A DNA stretch of 64,000 bases from VRUE01 sp963703335 (GTDB lineage: Bacteria; Actinomycetota; Thermoleophilia; Solirubrobacterales; 70-9): NCBI GenBank assembly GCA_963703335.1, contig OY969812.1, positions 1,178,001 to 1,242,000 on the forward strand, in the 5' to 3' direction. A model generated the notes under the pieces. The model saw only the letters and a list, made by a program, of their open reading frames with translations, was not told the origin of the DNA and made no database searches. Positions 43,064 through 51,321 of the stretch are shown here, one piece after another; positions within the stretch are counted from its first letter, which is position 1, and every line of letters begins with the position of its first letter. The position numbers and the translations under genes are program-made.

Positions 43064-44469
43064 GAGATTGGGGGGCGGGCTTGGGCCCAGGGGCGCTCGG
43101 CCTCTAGCTGGGCAGCCAGGGACAGAAGTGTGGACTCGTCGCCGGGGCGGGCGATGATTTGGACGGCGAGGGGCATGCCGTCGTCGGCGAAGCCCATCGG
43201 CACGGACATTGCTGGGTTGCCCAAGTGGTTCCAAGGGACGCAGTAGGGATAGAAGCGGCTCATGCCGAGGACGGTGCGGATCGCGCCTTGGCCCTCCCAG
43301 CGGCGGACCGGAAGGGCGGTGCCACCCATCACCGGAGTGACCAGCACGTCGTGTGAGTCGAAGATCGCGTTGACCCGCGCGGCATCAGCAGCGCGCCCGT
43401 CGGTCAGGGCGCGCTCGTAGAGGGAGGCCGGCAAGGTGCTGCCCAGCCTGCCGAAGCCCCGCGTGCGCCGTTCAAGCCGCTCGGGGTGCGGGACTTCGCG
43501 AATCGTCTCGGCGACGCCACCGAGGAAGCGGGCGGTGATGTTGTTGCCGATCCCTCCCCAATCGGGGTCCCGCTGGGCGACTTCGTGGCCGAGCGAGCGC
43601 AGCAGCTCGCTGGCGTCGGCGACCGCCGCCTTGGCCTCGGAGGACACGGTGGGTGGCGCCGCCGCCCTGGGCGGCTTCGTCGACCAGGCGACCCGCAACT
43701 TGGGCGGCGCCTGGCGGGCCGCCTCGACAAAGGGCCGCTCGGGCGGAGCGGGCGCCTCGGCCTCGCGCGAGCCGCCAGAGACGACATCGAGCCAGAGCGC
43801 GGCGTCGAGCACGTTGCGGCTGAGGCTGCCGAGAACCGCGAGGCCGCGCCAGCCTTCCAGGTCGGGAGCGAGCGAAACGCGCCCCCGCGAGGGCTTCAGC
43901 CCGAAGAGGCCGCAGGAAGCGGCCGGGATGCGGATCGAGCCGGCGCCGTCCCCGGCGGAAGCGATCGGGACCAGCCCGGCGGCGACCGCGGCGGCCGAGC
44001 CGCCACTGGAGCCGCCCGGGGTGCGCTGCGGATCCCAGGGATTGCGTGTGACCCCGTAGGTCGCCGACTCGGTGAAGCCGCAGATCGCCATCTCAGGTAG
44101 CAGCGTTAGGCCAAGAACGATCGCACCGGCCTCGCGCAGCCGCCGCACCATCTCGGAGTCCTGCTTGGCCGGCTCGGCAAAGGCGTCGGTGCCGAAGGTC
44201 TTGACCTCGCCGACGACGTTAACTTCGTCCTTAATCGCGATCGGCACGCCGAGCAGCGGCCGCTCCTCCCCTCCCTTCAACCGCGCTTCGGCCTGCTCAG
44301 CTTCGAGCAGCGCCTTCTCGGCGAAGACCTTGCGAAATGCATTCAGCTGGGGATCGAACCGAGCGATCCGGTCGAGGCAGAGCTGCACCAACTCCCTCGG
44401 CGAGACCTCCCCCGCCCGCACCATCTCCGCCTGTCGGGCAGCTCCGGCAAAGGCAAGATCGTCACTCAT
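43060..44469 (-). CDS. Amidase-signature-family hydrolase
   Basis: 469 residues. Catalytic triad motifs: Lys in GVPIAIKDEVNVVG (about 81), Ser-cis-Ser in TPGGSSGGSAAAVAAGLVPIASAGDGAGSIRIPA, plus the conserved GLFGLKPSRGRVS. The C-terminal NHLGNPAMSVPMGFADDGMPLAVQIIARPGDE is typical. It hydrolyses an amide; a GatA role is unlikely without gatB/gatC beside it. Confidence 0.93.
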   Translation of the reverse strand: MSDDLAFAGAARQAEMVRAGEVSPRELVQLCLDRIARFDPQLNAFRKVFAEKALLEAEQAEARLKGGEERPLLGVPIAIKDEVNVVGEVKTFGTDAFAEPAKQDSEMVRRLREAGAIVLGLTLLPEMAICGFTESATYGVTRNPWDPQRTPGGSSGGSAAAVAAGLVPIASAGDGAGSIRIPAASCGLFGLKPSRGRVSLAPDLEGWRGLAVLGSLSRNVLDAALWLDVVSGGSREAEAPAPPERPFVEAARQAPPKLRVAWSTKPPRAAAPPTVSSEAKAAVADASELLRSLGHEVAQRDPDWGGIGNNITARFLGGVAETIREVPHPERLERRTRGFGRLGSTLPASLYERALTDGRAADAARVNAIFDSHDVLVTPVMGGTALPVRRWEGQGAIRTVLGMSRFYPYCVPWNHLGNPAMSVPMGFADDGMPLAVQIIARPGDESTLLSLAAQLEAERPWAQARPPIS

Positions 44470-44524
44470 GCCGGCACAGGGTATTCAGACCTGTCCCGGT
44501 AGGGGTGGAACGTCTTGTACTTTC

Positions 44525-46723
44525 CTACGCCTCAGCCGGCTCGGGCTCAGCCGTGCCGCTCTCGAAGCTGAGGTCTGGCAGCGCCCGGTCCAGCCAAGAA
44601 GGCATCCACCAGTTCCAGTCGCCGAACAACTTCATCGCCGCCGGGACCAGGATCAAGCGGACCAGCGTCGCGTCGAGCGCGATCGCCACCGCGCAGCCGA
44701 GCCCCAGCTCCTTGATCGAGGGCACGCCGGTGAGCACGAAGACGGCGAAGACCGAGGTCATGATCAGCGCTGCCGAGGAGATCGTGCGGGCGCTGGTCGA
44801 GAGCCCTTCGGCGACGGCGCGTTCGTTATCGCCGTGCTCGAGGTAGTGCTCGCGGATCCGCGACATCAGGAAGACCTCGTAGTCCATCGAGAGGCCGAAG
44901 ACGATGGCGAAGATCAGCGGCACGTTGATCGTGTCCAGAGCGCCCTGGCTTTCGAAGCCGAGCAGGCTGGAGAACCAGCCCCACTGGAAGATCGCGACGA
45001 GGACACCGAAGGCGGCGCCGATCGAGAGCAGGTTCATAAGCACGGCCTTCAACGGCAAGAGCAGCGAGCGCAGCATCACCATCAGGACGAGGAAGCTGAG
45101 GGCGAGGACGAAGAGGACGATCTTCCACATCGAGCCGCTTACCTGAGCGCGGGCGTCCTGGCTGCGCGCAGTTTCGCCGCCAACGTCGACCGTCGCCACC
45201 CAGCTCAGCTCGGTGCTCGGGACGATTGTCTCGCGCAGCCGCTCGACCAGGGCGATGGTCGCGTCGGACTCGCTGCCGGCACTTGGCGTCGCCTGGATCA
45301 GGACGCTGCCGCCCGAGAAGGTTGGTGGTGCGACGGAGCTGACACCGGGTGTCGAGGAGATCGTGCGCTCGAAGCTCGCCACCGCGGCACGATCTCCACC
45401 GCTTGGCTTCGAGCCGCTGAAGGTGGCAGCGATGAGCACTGGGTCGGTGCCGCCGCCGAGCTGCTTGGAGACAAGTTCGTTGCCGACACGAACGTCGCTG
45501 TCCTTGGGGAACTGGTGGAGCGCCTGCGTCCCCGTCTCGATCGAAAGCAGCGGAATTGCCAGAGTGAGCAGGACCGCCGAGACGCCAATCACCGCGACCC
45601 AGGGGTGGGCCATGATCCGCGTCGTCCAGCGCACCCAGAAGGCCTCGCGATCGGGGCGCTCGCCACCCCGGCGGAAGATTCCCAGCACCTTGGCGACGAT
45701 CCCGCCGGGCAGTACGCGGTCGCCGAGCATCGCGATCAGCGCCGGCAGCAGGGTGGTCGCGGTAAGGATCGAAACGGCGACGACGGTCATCGCGCCCAAC
45801 GCCATCGAGCGCAGCGCCTGGTTGTCGACCATCCACAGTCCGGCCAGCGAGACGATCACGGCGAGGCCCGAAAAGGCCACCGCCAGACCGGAGGTGGAGA
45901 GCGCCTCCGCCCGAGCCGCGTCCTGGTCGCGACCGGCAGCACGCTCCTCGCGGTAGCGGGCGAGGATGAAGAGCGAGTAGTCGATCGCCACCCCGATGCC
46001 GATCATCGAGGCCATGTTGGTGACGAAAACCGAGGTGGTCATGCTCAGCGAGATGAAGTAGATCAGCGCCCCAGTGACGATCACGCTGACAAAGCCCAGG
46101 GCGAGCGGCAGCACTGCTGCGGCGAGTGAGCCGAAGACGACGAGCAGGATGATTGCGACGATCGGGAAACCGCCGGCCTCAGCTTTGGCCAGGTCTTCCT
46201 TGGAGAGCTCCTGCATCCCAGCCCAGATCGTCGGCTGCCCGGCGAGATAGATGGTGACGCCAGCGGCAGCCGTGCCGGGATCGAGCTCTTCGCGCAGGGT
46301 GGTAGCGGAGTCGGTCTGTCGATCCGGCGATTGCTCACTGCGTAGAGGCAGCAATGCCGTGCCGGTGCGCTGCAGCGCCAGCTCACCACGCCGAGCAACC
46401 GTGGGCGGCAGCGTTACTTCACTAAGACCGGCGACAGCCCGGCGAACCCGATTGACGGCGGCGGCCCGGGCCGCCGCATCGGCGCCCTCCTCGGCTCGCA
46501 GCAGCACCGTGATCCCGCCCGTCTTTGTCGCAAAGTCGCCCTGCAGCGCATCGCTGACGGCCTGCGACTGGCTGCCCGGTACGTCGAAGCCGCCACCGGT
46601 CAGGTGCTCGGTCTGCTTCGAGGCAAGCGGCAGAGCGGCAAGCACGATCGCAATCCAAACGATGAACACCACGCGCCGACGGCGGCCGAGAAACCCTGCG
46701 AGTTGGACCATGAAGTCGCGCAT
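44525..46723 (-). CDS. MMPL-family RND exporter
   Basis: 732 residues with about 12 hydrophobic segments in two halves, each following a large periplasmic-type domain. VVFIVWIAIVLAALPLASKQTEHLTGGGFDVPGSQSQ at the N terminus; IGIGVAIDYSLFILARYREER and IVFGLSMDYEVFLMSRIREHYLEHGDNERAVAEGL are the conserved proton-relay helix pairs with Asp-Tyr. MMPL proteins export lipids or drugs. Upstream lies the left end of the IS1595-type transposon, and beyond it the tetR gene that was probably its neighbour before the insertion. Confidence 0.93.
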   Translation of the reverse strand: MRDFMVQLAGFLGRRRRVVFIVWIAIVLAALPLASKQTEHLTGGGFDVPGSQSQAVSDALQGDFATKTGGITVLLRAEEGADAAARAAAVNRVRRAVAGLSEVTLPPTVARRGELALQRTGTALLPLRSEQSPDRQTDSATTLREELDPGTAAAGVTIYLAGQPTIWAGMQELSKEDLAKAEAGGFPIVAIILLVVFGSLAAAVLPLALGFVSVIVTGALIYFISLSMTTSVFVTNMASMIGIGVAIDYSLFILARYREERAAGRDQDAARAEALSTSGLAVAFSGLAVIVSLAGLWMVDNQALRSMALGAMTVVAVSILTATTLLPALIAMLGDRVLPGGIVAKVLGIFRRGGERPDREAFWVRWTTRIMAHPWVAVIGVSAVLLTLAIPLLSIETGTQALHQFPKDSDVRVGNELVSKQLGGGTDPVLIAATFSGSKPSGGDRAAVASFERTISSTPGVSSVAPPTFSGGSVLIQATPSAGSESDATIALVERLRETIVPSTELSWVATVDVGGETARSQDARAQVSGSMWKIVLFVLALSFLVLMVMLRSLLLPLKAVLMNLLSIGAAFGVLVAIFQWGWFSSLLGFESQGALDTINVPLIFAIVFGLSMDYEVFLMSRIREHYLEHGDNERAVAEGLSTSARTISSAALIMTSVFAVFVLTGVPSIKELGLGCAVAIALDATLVRLILVPAAMKLFGDWNWWMPSWLDRALPDLSFESGTAEPEPAEA

Positions 46724-46775
46724 TGGCTGGATGGCCAGTTTTTCGGACCAGCGGCCAGCGGACTGTGAGTCCGAT

Positions 46776-46801
46776 CACGCTTATCCCTTCTCTGTAGAAG
46801 C
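46776..46801 (+). repeat. Left terminal inverted repeat of the IS1595-type transposon
   Basis: Reads CACGCTTATCCC then TTCTCTGTAGAAGC. The inner 13 bases TCTCTGTAGAAGC are identical to the right end. Preceded directly by the target copy AGTCCGAT. Confidence 0.85.
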
Positions 46802-46861
46802 TCGTCGGCCGGAGGCCGCTAAGGCTTGACCGCGATTGCGACAGGTACTCGCCCCTGGCTT

Positions 46862-47665
46862 TCAGTCGAAGGTCTCCTCAAAGCCTCGGATGACCTCAGA
46901 GACGCAGGCGATCATGATGCGGGTCCGGGCAAAGAGGGTGTCGCCGTCGTGCAGCGGAGGGTCGGCATCCTCGACAGCTACGTCGATGGCGCAGTTGGGG
47001 TTGGCTTCGAGTTTGTGCTCAGGACGCCAACCACGGATCTTGAAGCGGGCCACTTCGCCTTCCTCTTTGAGAAGACCGTCCTCGGTGGTGGTGAGCCACT
47101 CCAGGCTGCAACCAGGCGGCAGGCTGTCAATGCTGGGGTTCTTGTTGGAGACCCAGGAGGCAACGACGCGAAGGCCGCGATGTCGGTCCTTCCGGGCCAA
47201 GTCGTTGAGTTCATTGAGGGCACCGGCAACGACTGTTTCCGCCTCGCCCCGCTGACCAATGTCGTAAGGCTGTACCGAGTGGATCATCGCCCGGTGCTGA
47301 TCCGAGAGTGGCTTGATCTTCCAGGCTGCATTGTCGAAGGCTTCCTCGGACCCTCGGATGATGAATTCAAGCTGTTCCTCGTTGGGAGGCGGATCGCAGC
47401 TGCTGTCGAGAATAGCGACCTCATAGACGAGCGAATCAAGGGCCGCCCTCAGCTGGTAGAGCATCTCGCCGAAATGGAGCGAAAGCTGCTCGCTTGGGAA
47501 GGACTCGGCAGCCCTGACGAAAATCGTTCCTTCCCCCTCGTCATCTGTGGTTACGACCGGGTAGTAGGGCTCCTCCTCGCCGGTGAAGGCACTCCAGACC
47601 TTTCCGAACTTGTGGCTATGCACCTTGGCTCGGTCAAGGCGGGCGCGTGGCCTACTCAGCTTCAC
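46862..47665 (-). CDS. Transposon passenger protein of unknown function
   Basis: About 267 residues from a GTG at 47665 (VKLSRPRARLDRAKVHSHKF). The open frame extends further upstream to 47779 but would overlap the transposase and the TGTCAAG operator, so the internal GTG is preferred. FGEMLYQLRAALDSLVYEVA and a C-terminal half with alternating beta-like segments (FKIRGWRPEHKLEANPNCAIDVAVED) are seen, but no catalytic motif. It lies divergently from the transposase inside the transposon and faces the MMPL gene. I do not recognise a named family. Confidence 0.72.
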   Translation of the reverse strand: MKLSRPRARLDRAKVHSHKFGKVWSAFTGEEEPYYPVVTTDDEGEGTIFVRAAESFPSEQLSLHFGEMLYQLRAALDSLVYEVAILDSSCDPPPNEEQLEFIIRGSEEAFDNAAWKIKPLSDQHRAMIHSVQPYDIGQRGEAETVVAGALNELNDLARKDRHRGLRVVASWVSNKNPSIDSLPPGCSLEWLTTTEDGLLKEEGEVARFKIRGWRPEHKLEANPNCAIDVAVEDADPPLHDGDTLFARTRIMIACVSEVIRGFEETFD

Positions 47666-47685
47666 AGCGGAGCAGATTAGCAATC

Positions 47686-47725
47686 TGTCAAGCGACTTGA
47701 CAAGTCTAGCTATGTCAAGTAGCTT
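47686..47725. promoter_or_regulatory. Divergent promoter/operator with three TGTCAAG half-sites
   Basis: TGTCAAG at 47686, its complement CTTGACA at 47696 and TGTCAAG again at 47713. On the plus strand TTGACA (47697) and TAGCTT (47720) are 17 bases apart and would start transcription at about the transposase ATG (47732), giving a leaderless message. The repeats overlap the -35 box, so a repressor site is likely; the transposon's own HTH proteins are candidates. Confidence 0.6.
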
Positions 47726-47731
47726 TACACC

Positions 47732-48673
47732 ATGCCCCCGGCCAACCGCCACGAACCGAAGCGAGCGAAGTCCTCGCACTCGGATTACTCGGTCACCGAG
47801 TTCCTTGCAGAGTTCCCCGACGATGCCGCCTGTCTAGAGCATTTGTGGCGCACCCGCTACTCGCGGGACGGCGAACACGCCCATTGCCCGCGCTGCGACT
47901 CTCGCCGGGTCTTCAAGCGCTACGCGACCAAGCAGGGACGGCAGTCCTGGACCTGCACCGGCTGCGGGCACCACGTCCATCCCACGGCGGGGACGATCTT
48001 CGCCAAGTCCTCGACCTCGCTGAAGCTTTGGTTCCACGCCATGTATCTGATGACAAGCACTCGGTGCGGCATATCTGCCAAGCAGCTAGAGCGGGAGCTT
48101 GGAGTCCATTACAAGACCGCCTGGCGCATGTTCAACAAGATTCGCAACGAGTTGATGAAGGACGACGCGAAGCCGCTCAAGGGCGATGTCGAGGTAGACG
48201 AGACGCTCTGGGGCGGAAGGCCGCGCCGCAAATTCAAAACTCGCTCTGAATCGGCGCGATTCCGCGAAACCAAGCCAACCGTTCTCGGGATGGTGGAGCG
48301 TGGCGGGCAAGTCAGGCTGCGGGTGATCGCGGCTCGCCGAGGCGAGCCGCTTAGTGAAGCCGTGCGGGCCAACGTCAACCCTCAGTCGATCATCTTCACC
48401 GACGACTGGCGTCCCTATAGGCCGCTTTCGAAGGAGTACGCGGGCCACAGGATCATCAACCACACGGCGGGCGTCTACGTCGATGGCAACATTCACACGA
48501 ACACGATTGAGGGGTTCTTCGGCAACCTCAAGACCGGGATGCGCGGTGCCTACAAGGCTGTCTCTCGCAAGTGGCTCCAGTCCTATCTGGACGAGTACGC
48601 CTGGCGCTACAACCACCGCACGTACGGGCACCGCTCAATGTTCCACTCGCTACTTGACGAGGCGACCCGATGA
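47732..48673 (+). CDS. IS1595-family transposase
   Basis: 313 residues. An N-terminal zinc ribbon (CPRCDSRRVFKRYATKQGRQSWTCTGCGHHVHPTAGTIF) is followed by a short HTH (GISAKQLERELGVHYKTAWRMFNKI) and a DDE catalytic core: GDVEVDETLWGG (first D), SIIFTDDWRPYRPL (second D) and NTIEGFFGNLKTGMRGAYKAV with the final E, then LDEYAWRYNHR. The zinc ribbon plus this core define the IS1595 family. Its TGA overlaps the ATG of the next gene, so the two are translationally coupled. It is the probable mobility enzyme of the whole 46776-51715 unit. Confidence 0.95.
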   Translation: MPPANRHEPKRAKSSHSDYSVTEFLAEFPDDAACLEHLWRTRYSRDGEHAHCPRCDSRRVFKRYATKQGRQSWTCTGCGHHVHPTAGTIFAKSSTSLKLWFHAMYLMTSTRCGISAKQLERELGVHYKTAWRMFNKIRNELMKDDAKPLKGDVEVDETLWGGRPRRKFKTRSESARFRETKPTVLGMVERGGQVRLRVIAARRGEPLSEAVRANVNPQSIIFTDDWRPYRPLSKEYAGHRIINHTAGVYVDGNIHTNTIEGFFGNLKTGMRGAYKAVSRKWLQSYLDEYAWRYNHRTYGHRSMFHSLLDEATR

Positions 48674-48876
48674 CCGACCAGGCGACCGCGATCAAGCAGA
48701 TCAGAAGCGCAACGAGGAAGCGCGAGAAAGCCGATCAGGCCAAACGGGAAGCCACTGAAGAACTCAAGCGCGCCTGCAAGGAAGCTCAGGCGGCAAAGCT
48801 GCCGATCACCCTGATCGCTTCTGAGGCCGGTCTTTCCCGCCAGGGCGTTTACGACTTGCTGGCGGAGCGACCTTAG
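48670..48876 (+). CDS. Small helix-turn-helix protein coupled to the transposase
   Basis: 68 residues. A charged coiled-coil stretch (RKREKADQAKREATEELKRACKEAQ) is followed by PITLIASEAGLSRQGVYDLLAER, an HTH of the kind that reads DNA. The ATG overlaps the transposase stop (ATGA). A regulator or accessory factor of transposition is inferred. The 3' end overlaps a small minus-strand gene in antisense. Confidence 0.75.
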   Translation: MTDQATAIKQIRSATRKREKADQAKREATEELKRACKEAQAAKLPITLIASEAGLSRQGVYDLLAERP

Positions 48877-48970
48877 CCAGGTTGGCATCGAAGTCGCCTT
48901 TGGTCGGGACGGGGATCTCCAGACCCTTGTCGGTCTTCTGCTTGCGGCGTGGCGAACCTTTCTTACCCAT
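48806..48970 (-). CDS. 54-residue basic passenger peptide
   Basis: Begins MGKKGSPRRKQKTDKGLEIP and continues VPTKGDFDANLAKVAPPASR to a basic tail ending QKRSG. It starts one base after the stop of the gene above (TGA C ATG), so it is the last of a three-gene minus-strand run. The KGLEIPVPT...F..NL.KVA pattern looks conserved in type, but I cannot name a family. Overlaps the 3' end of the small HTH gene on the other strand. Confidence 0.6.
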   Translation of the reverse strand: MGKKGSPRRKQKTDKGLEIPVPTKGDFDANLAKVAPPASRKRPGGKDRPQKRSG

Positions 48971-48971
48971 G

Positions 48972-49367
48972 TCATCCCCCGCGATATTGCTCTAGCTGAG
49001 CTTCGGTCAGCTGCTCTTTGACGTAAGCCTTTAGCTCTGCAGGCCCCCAATCGTTCAAGATGGTCTCGATCTCTACGCCCGTCTCTCGGAGGCACAGCTT
49101 CCGCTTCAAGCGAGTGATGTCGCTCTTGGGGGTCTTCGCATTATTCCCGGCCGAAAACCGCAAGCCGTAATTTTTCCCATCAGCCGTGACAACCGCGATG
49201 CGGTAGCGGACAATGTGCCGACCGCGCTCCCCGCCGTCTCCGGTCAGGCGACTGAGGGCGTCCCGGAAGTCCGCCGGACGCTGCGTGGGCTTACCCAACG
49301 ATTGCCCCGATTGAGTCGGCGGCGTCGCCCGGCAATCCGAGCTGCCTCCAATTCGCGAAGCCTGCAT
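48972..49367 (-). CDS. Small passenger protein of unknown function
   Basis: Up to 131 residues from ATG 49367, though the first 40 lie in a stretch that overlaps the upstream gene and look non-native; a later non-ATG start is possible. The conserved-looking part is HIVRYRIAVVTADGKNYGLRFSAGNN, then TPKSDITRLKRKLCLRETGVEIETILNDWGP and AELKAYVKEQLTEAQLEQYRGG. No known domain recognised. It is followed immediately by the 54-residue peptide. Confidence 0.55.
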   Translation of the reverse strand: MQASRIGGSSDCRATPPTQSGQSLGKPTQRPADFRDALSRLTGDGGERGRHIVRYRIAVVTADGKNYGLRFSAGNNAKTPKSDITRLKRKLCLRETGVEIETILNDWGPAELKAYVKEQLTEAQLEQYRGG

Positions 49368-49711
49368 TCCTCAAGCTCTGCGATTTTGGTGAATCGTTCG
49401 GCGAGACGTAGCGCTTCATCAAGTTCATTGGGAGCAGCATCATTGTCTCGAATTCGAGCGTTGAGTGATCGAGCCTCATCGAAAAGATTGTCGATGACCT
49501 GCTCAAATGCTTCGAGGAAGGTCTCCCCAGAAGAAGAGACCTGAAACTCAATGCTGACGATGACGTGATCGCCGTCCTCGACCCAATGCTGGGCCTCTGT
49601 AAGAACGACGCTTTGGCCGTCAATCTCGACGGCGACCGCTCCAATATTCGGGTTGTCCGGCGAAGTCGCTGGCAATGACTTCTTCCGTGGATCAATCCGA
49701 TCCTTGCCCAT
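49244..49711 (-). CDS. Small passenger protein of unknown function
   Basis: 155 residues from MGKDRIDPRKKSLPATSPD. VAVEIDGQSVVLTEAQHWVEDGDHVIVSIEFQVSSSGETFLEAFEQVIDNLFDEARSLNARIRDNDAAPNELDEALRLAERFTKIAELEECRLRELEAARIAGRR suggests a small beta domain followed by a long helical, coiled-coil-like tail. The last 30 residues overlap the next gene in another frame. No family recognised. Confidence 0.55.
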   Translation of the reverse strand: MGKDRIDPRKKSLPATSPDNPNIGAVAVEIDGQSVVLTEAQHWVEDGDHVIVSIEFQVSSSGETFLEAFEQVIDNLFDEARSLNARIRDNDAAPNELDEALRLAERFTKIAELEECRLRELEAARIAGRRRRLNRGNRWVSPRSVRRTSGTPSVA

Positions 49712-50076
49712 TTACCTCTTTGTCTTCGCAGCTCTTTAGAGCAATGCGATTCTGTAGTGGTTGGGTTGCTCTGAAGCAATAGTTTAGAGCTGGTAGTCAA
49801 ATTTGACTGCCGATTGCAGCTTCGCTGCCATATATAGCTTCAAATGCAGGGGTCTTTGATATCTGAGCAGCTTGACTAGGCAAGACCCTCGCGTTGCCTG
49901 AACTGGCCGATGCGAACGTTCCCTGGCTCCCAGGCGATCCCTTCGAACAAGTCGCCGGGATCCACTTCCAGCGTTGCCGCGAGCTTTGCGGCCGTATCGA
50001 TGCGAGCGACCCTTAGACTGCGCTGACTCCAAGTTCTCCCGACACTTCCCGAGAGATCGATAGCCCTTTAAGCGAG

Positions 50077-50108
50077 ACAACCCCCGACCCAGCTGGGTCG
50101 GGGGTTGT
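50077..50108. terminator. Perfect 32-bp palindrome upstream of the IS481 transposase
   Basis: ACAACCCCCGACCCAG followed by its exact complement CTGGGTCGGGGGTTGT. It lies between the left inverted repeat and the transposase start. It could stop transcription entering from the flanking gene or form an mRNA structure; no U-run follows. Confidence 0.65.
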
Positions 50109-50166
50109 CCGCGCTGCGACTCAGGCTCCTGGCTTCACGCCAATGAAGTTCAGAAAAGGGAGTCGC

Positions 50167-51159
50167 ATGACCAAGGATGACGTGCTGTTCGGCTACCGCC
50201 AAGCCCTCTTCGCAGAGGCCGCTCGCACGAGCGTCGCCCAAGCTTGCCGGCGCTTTGGGGTGCATCGCTCCACCTACTACGTCTGGAAGCGAGCGGTCGA
50301 TCGTCACGGCCTGGAGATGCTGCGGCCTCGCGAGCGGCGGCGGCCGAAGATGCCCAACCAGCTCTCCAAGATGATCGAAGAGAAGATCGTCGCCTTCGCG
50401 CTGGGCCATCCGGGCCTTGGGCCCAAGCGGGTGGCTGCAGAGCTCGCCCGCCCCAAGTGGGGAGGCATCCTCGTTTCGCCCAACGGCGTTTGGAAGGTGC
50501 TGCGCCGTCACGGCCTCAACACCCGCGCCAAGCGCCTGGGGCTCCTCGCAGGCTACGCCGCGCCCTATGAGCCGCCGCGCGATTGCGGCCCGGAGCGCCA
50601 CATCGAGGCCTCCCGCCCCGGCGAGCTGGTCGGGATTGACTGCTTCTACGTCGGGCGCCTGCAAGGCACCAAGGGCTCGATCTGGCAGCTCACCGCGATC
50701 GACATCGCCTCTTCCTATGCCTGGGCGGAGCTGGTGGTCTGCAAGGAGGGCAAGCCGGCCAGCCCCAGCGCCAAGCAGACCTCGAAGCTGGCTCGCCGGG
50801 TCGCCTCAGAGCTGCGCGAAGCAGGCTGGCGCTTGGAGCGGCTGCTCTCAGACAACGGCAACGAGTTCAAGGGGGAGTTTTCGACGACCGTTGCTCGGCT
50901 GAAGGCGAGGCACACCCGGATCCGCGCCGGGCGTCCCCAGACCAATGGCAACGTCGAGGCGCTGCACCGCACGATTCTCGACGAGTGCTGGCGGCCCTCC
51001 TTTGCCCGTTACCTGCACCCTGCGCTTTCCAGTCTCAGGCGCGACCTCGAGGAGTACCTGCGCTTCTACAACTTCGACCGAGTTCACCATGGTCGGTTGA
51101 CAGCTGGCCAGATCCCAGCGGACATCGTCTACCGTGCCCGCAAGATGGAGGTCAGATGA
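50167..51159 (+). CDS. IS481-family transposase
   Basis: 330 residues from ATG 50167, which has AGGGAG six bases upstream; an in-frame ATG at 50143 is also possible. N-terminal HTH (SVAQACRRFGVHRSTYYVWKRA), then an rve integrase core with D in GELVGIDCFYVGRL, D in RLLSDNGNEFKGEF and E in NGNVEALHRTILDECW, ending FYNFDRVHHGRLTAGQIPADIVY. It is intact, so the element may still be active. Confidence 0.94.
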   Translation: MTKDDVLFGYRQALFAEAARTSVAQACRRFGVHRSTYYVWKRAVDRHGLEMLRPRERRRPKMPNQLSKMIEEKIVAFALGHPGLGPKRVAAELARPKWGGILVSPNGVWKVLRRHGLNTRAKRLGLLAGYAAPYEPPRDCGPERHIEASRPGELVGIDCFYVGRLQGTKGSIWQLTAIDIASSYAWAELVVCKEGKPASPSAKQTSKLARRVASELREAGWRLERLLSDNGNEFKGEFSTTVARLKARHTRIRAGRPQTNGNVEALHRTILDECWRPSFARYLHPALSSLRRDLEEYLRFYNFDRVHHGRLTAGQIPADIVYRARKMEVR

Positions 51160-51321
51160 GCCGTGGGTGTCGGCGCATCTTGGAGTCCGTGCACCTTAGA
51201 CCGCGCTCAAGCTGGCTTATCTCGGTTCGATGGACCGACGCGCCCCAGGCAAGCTCCTCCTGCGACATATCGGCGCGCTTGCGGAGGCGGGCCAGGTTCG
51301 CCCCGAACTGCCGAGCAACGC

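Larger units (their letters stand above)
50019..51193 (+). mobile_element. IS481-type insertion sequence, 1175 bp
   Basis: Bounded by 32-bp imperfect inverted repeats (22 of 32 match) starting TGC and sharing GACTCCAAG and CCGACAC, the TG...CA ends usual for IS481/IS3. Flanked by the identical 8-bp duplication CCTTAGAC (50011-50018, 51194-51201). Contains one transposase gene and a strong internal palindrome near the left end. Inserted into the XRE gene of the larger transposon, hence younger than it. Confidence 0.92.

Noticed and set aside
44495..44525. Hairpin GTAGG...CCTAC between amidase and MMPL genes
   Set aside because: Arms pair only partly and no second copy was seen; not enough to call a repeat or terminator.
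44072..46129. Long plus-strand open frame of about 680 codons
   Set aside because: Antisense to the amidase and MMPL genes; Asp/Arg/His-rich composition is typical of a complementary-strand shadow.
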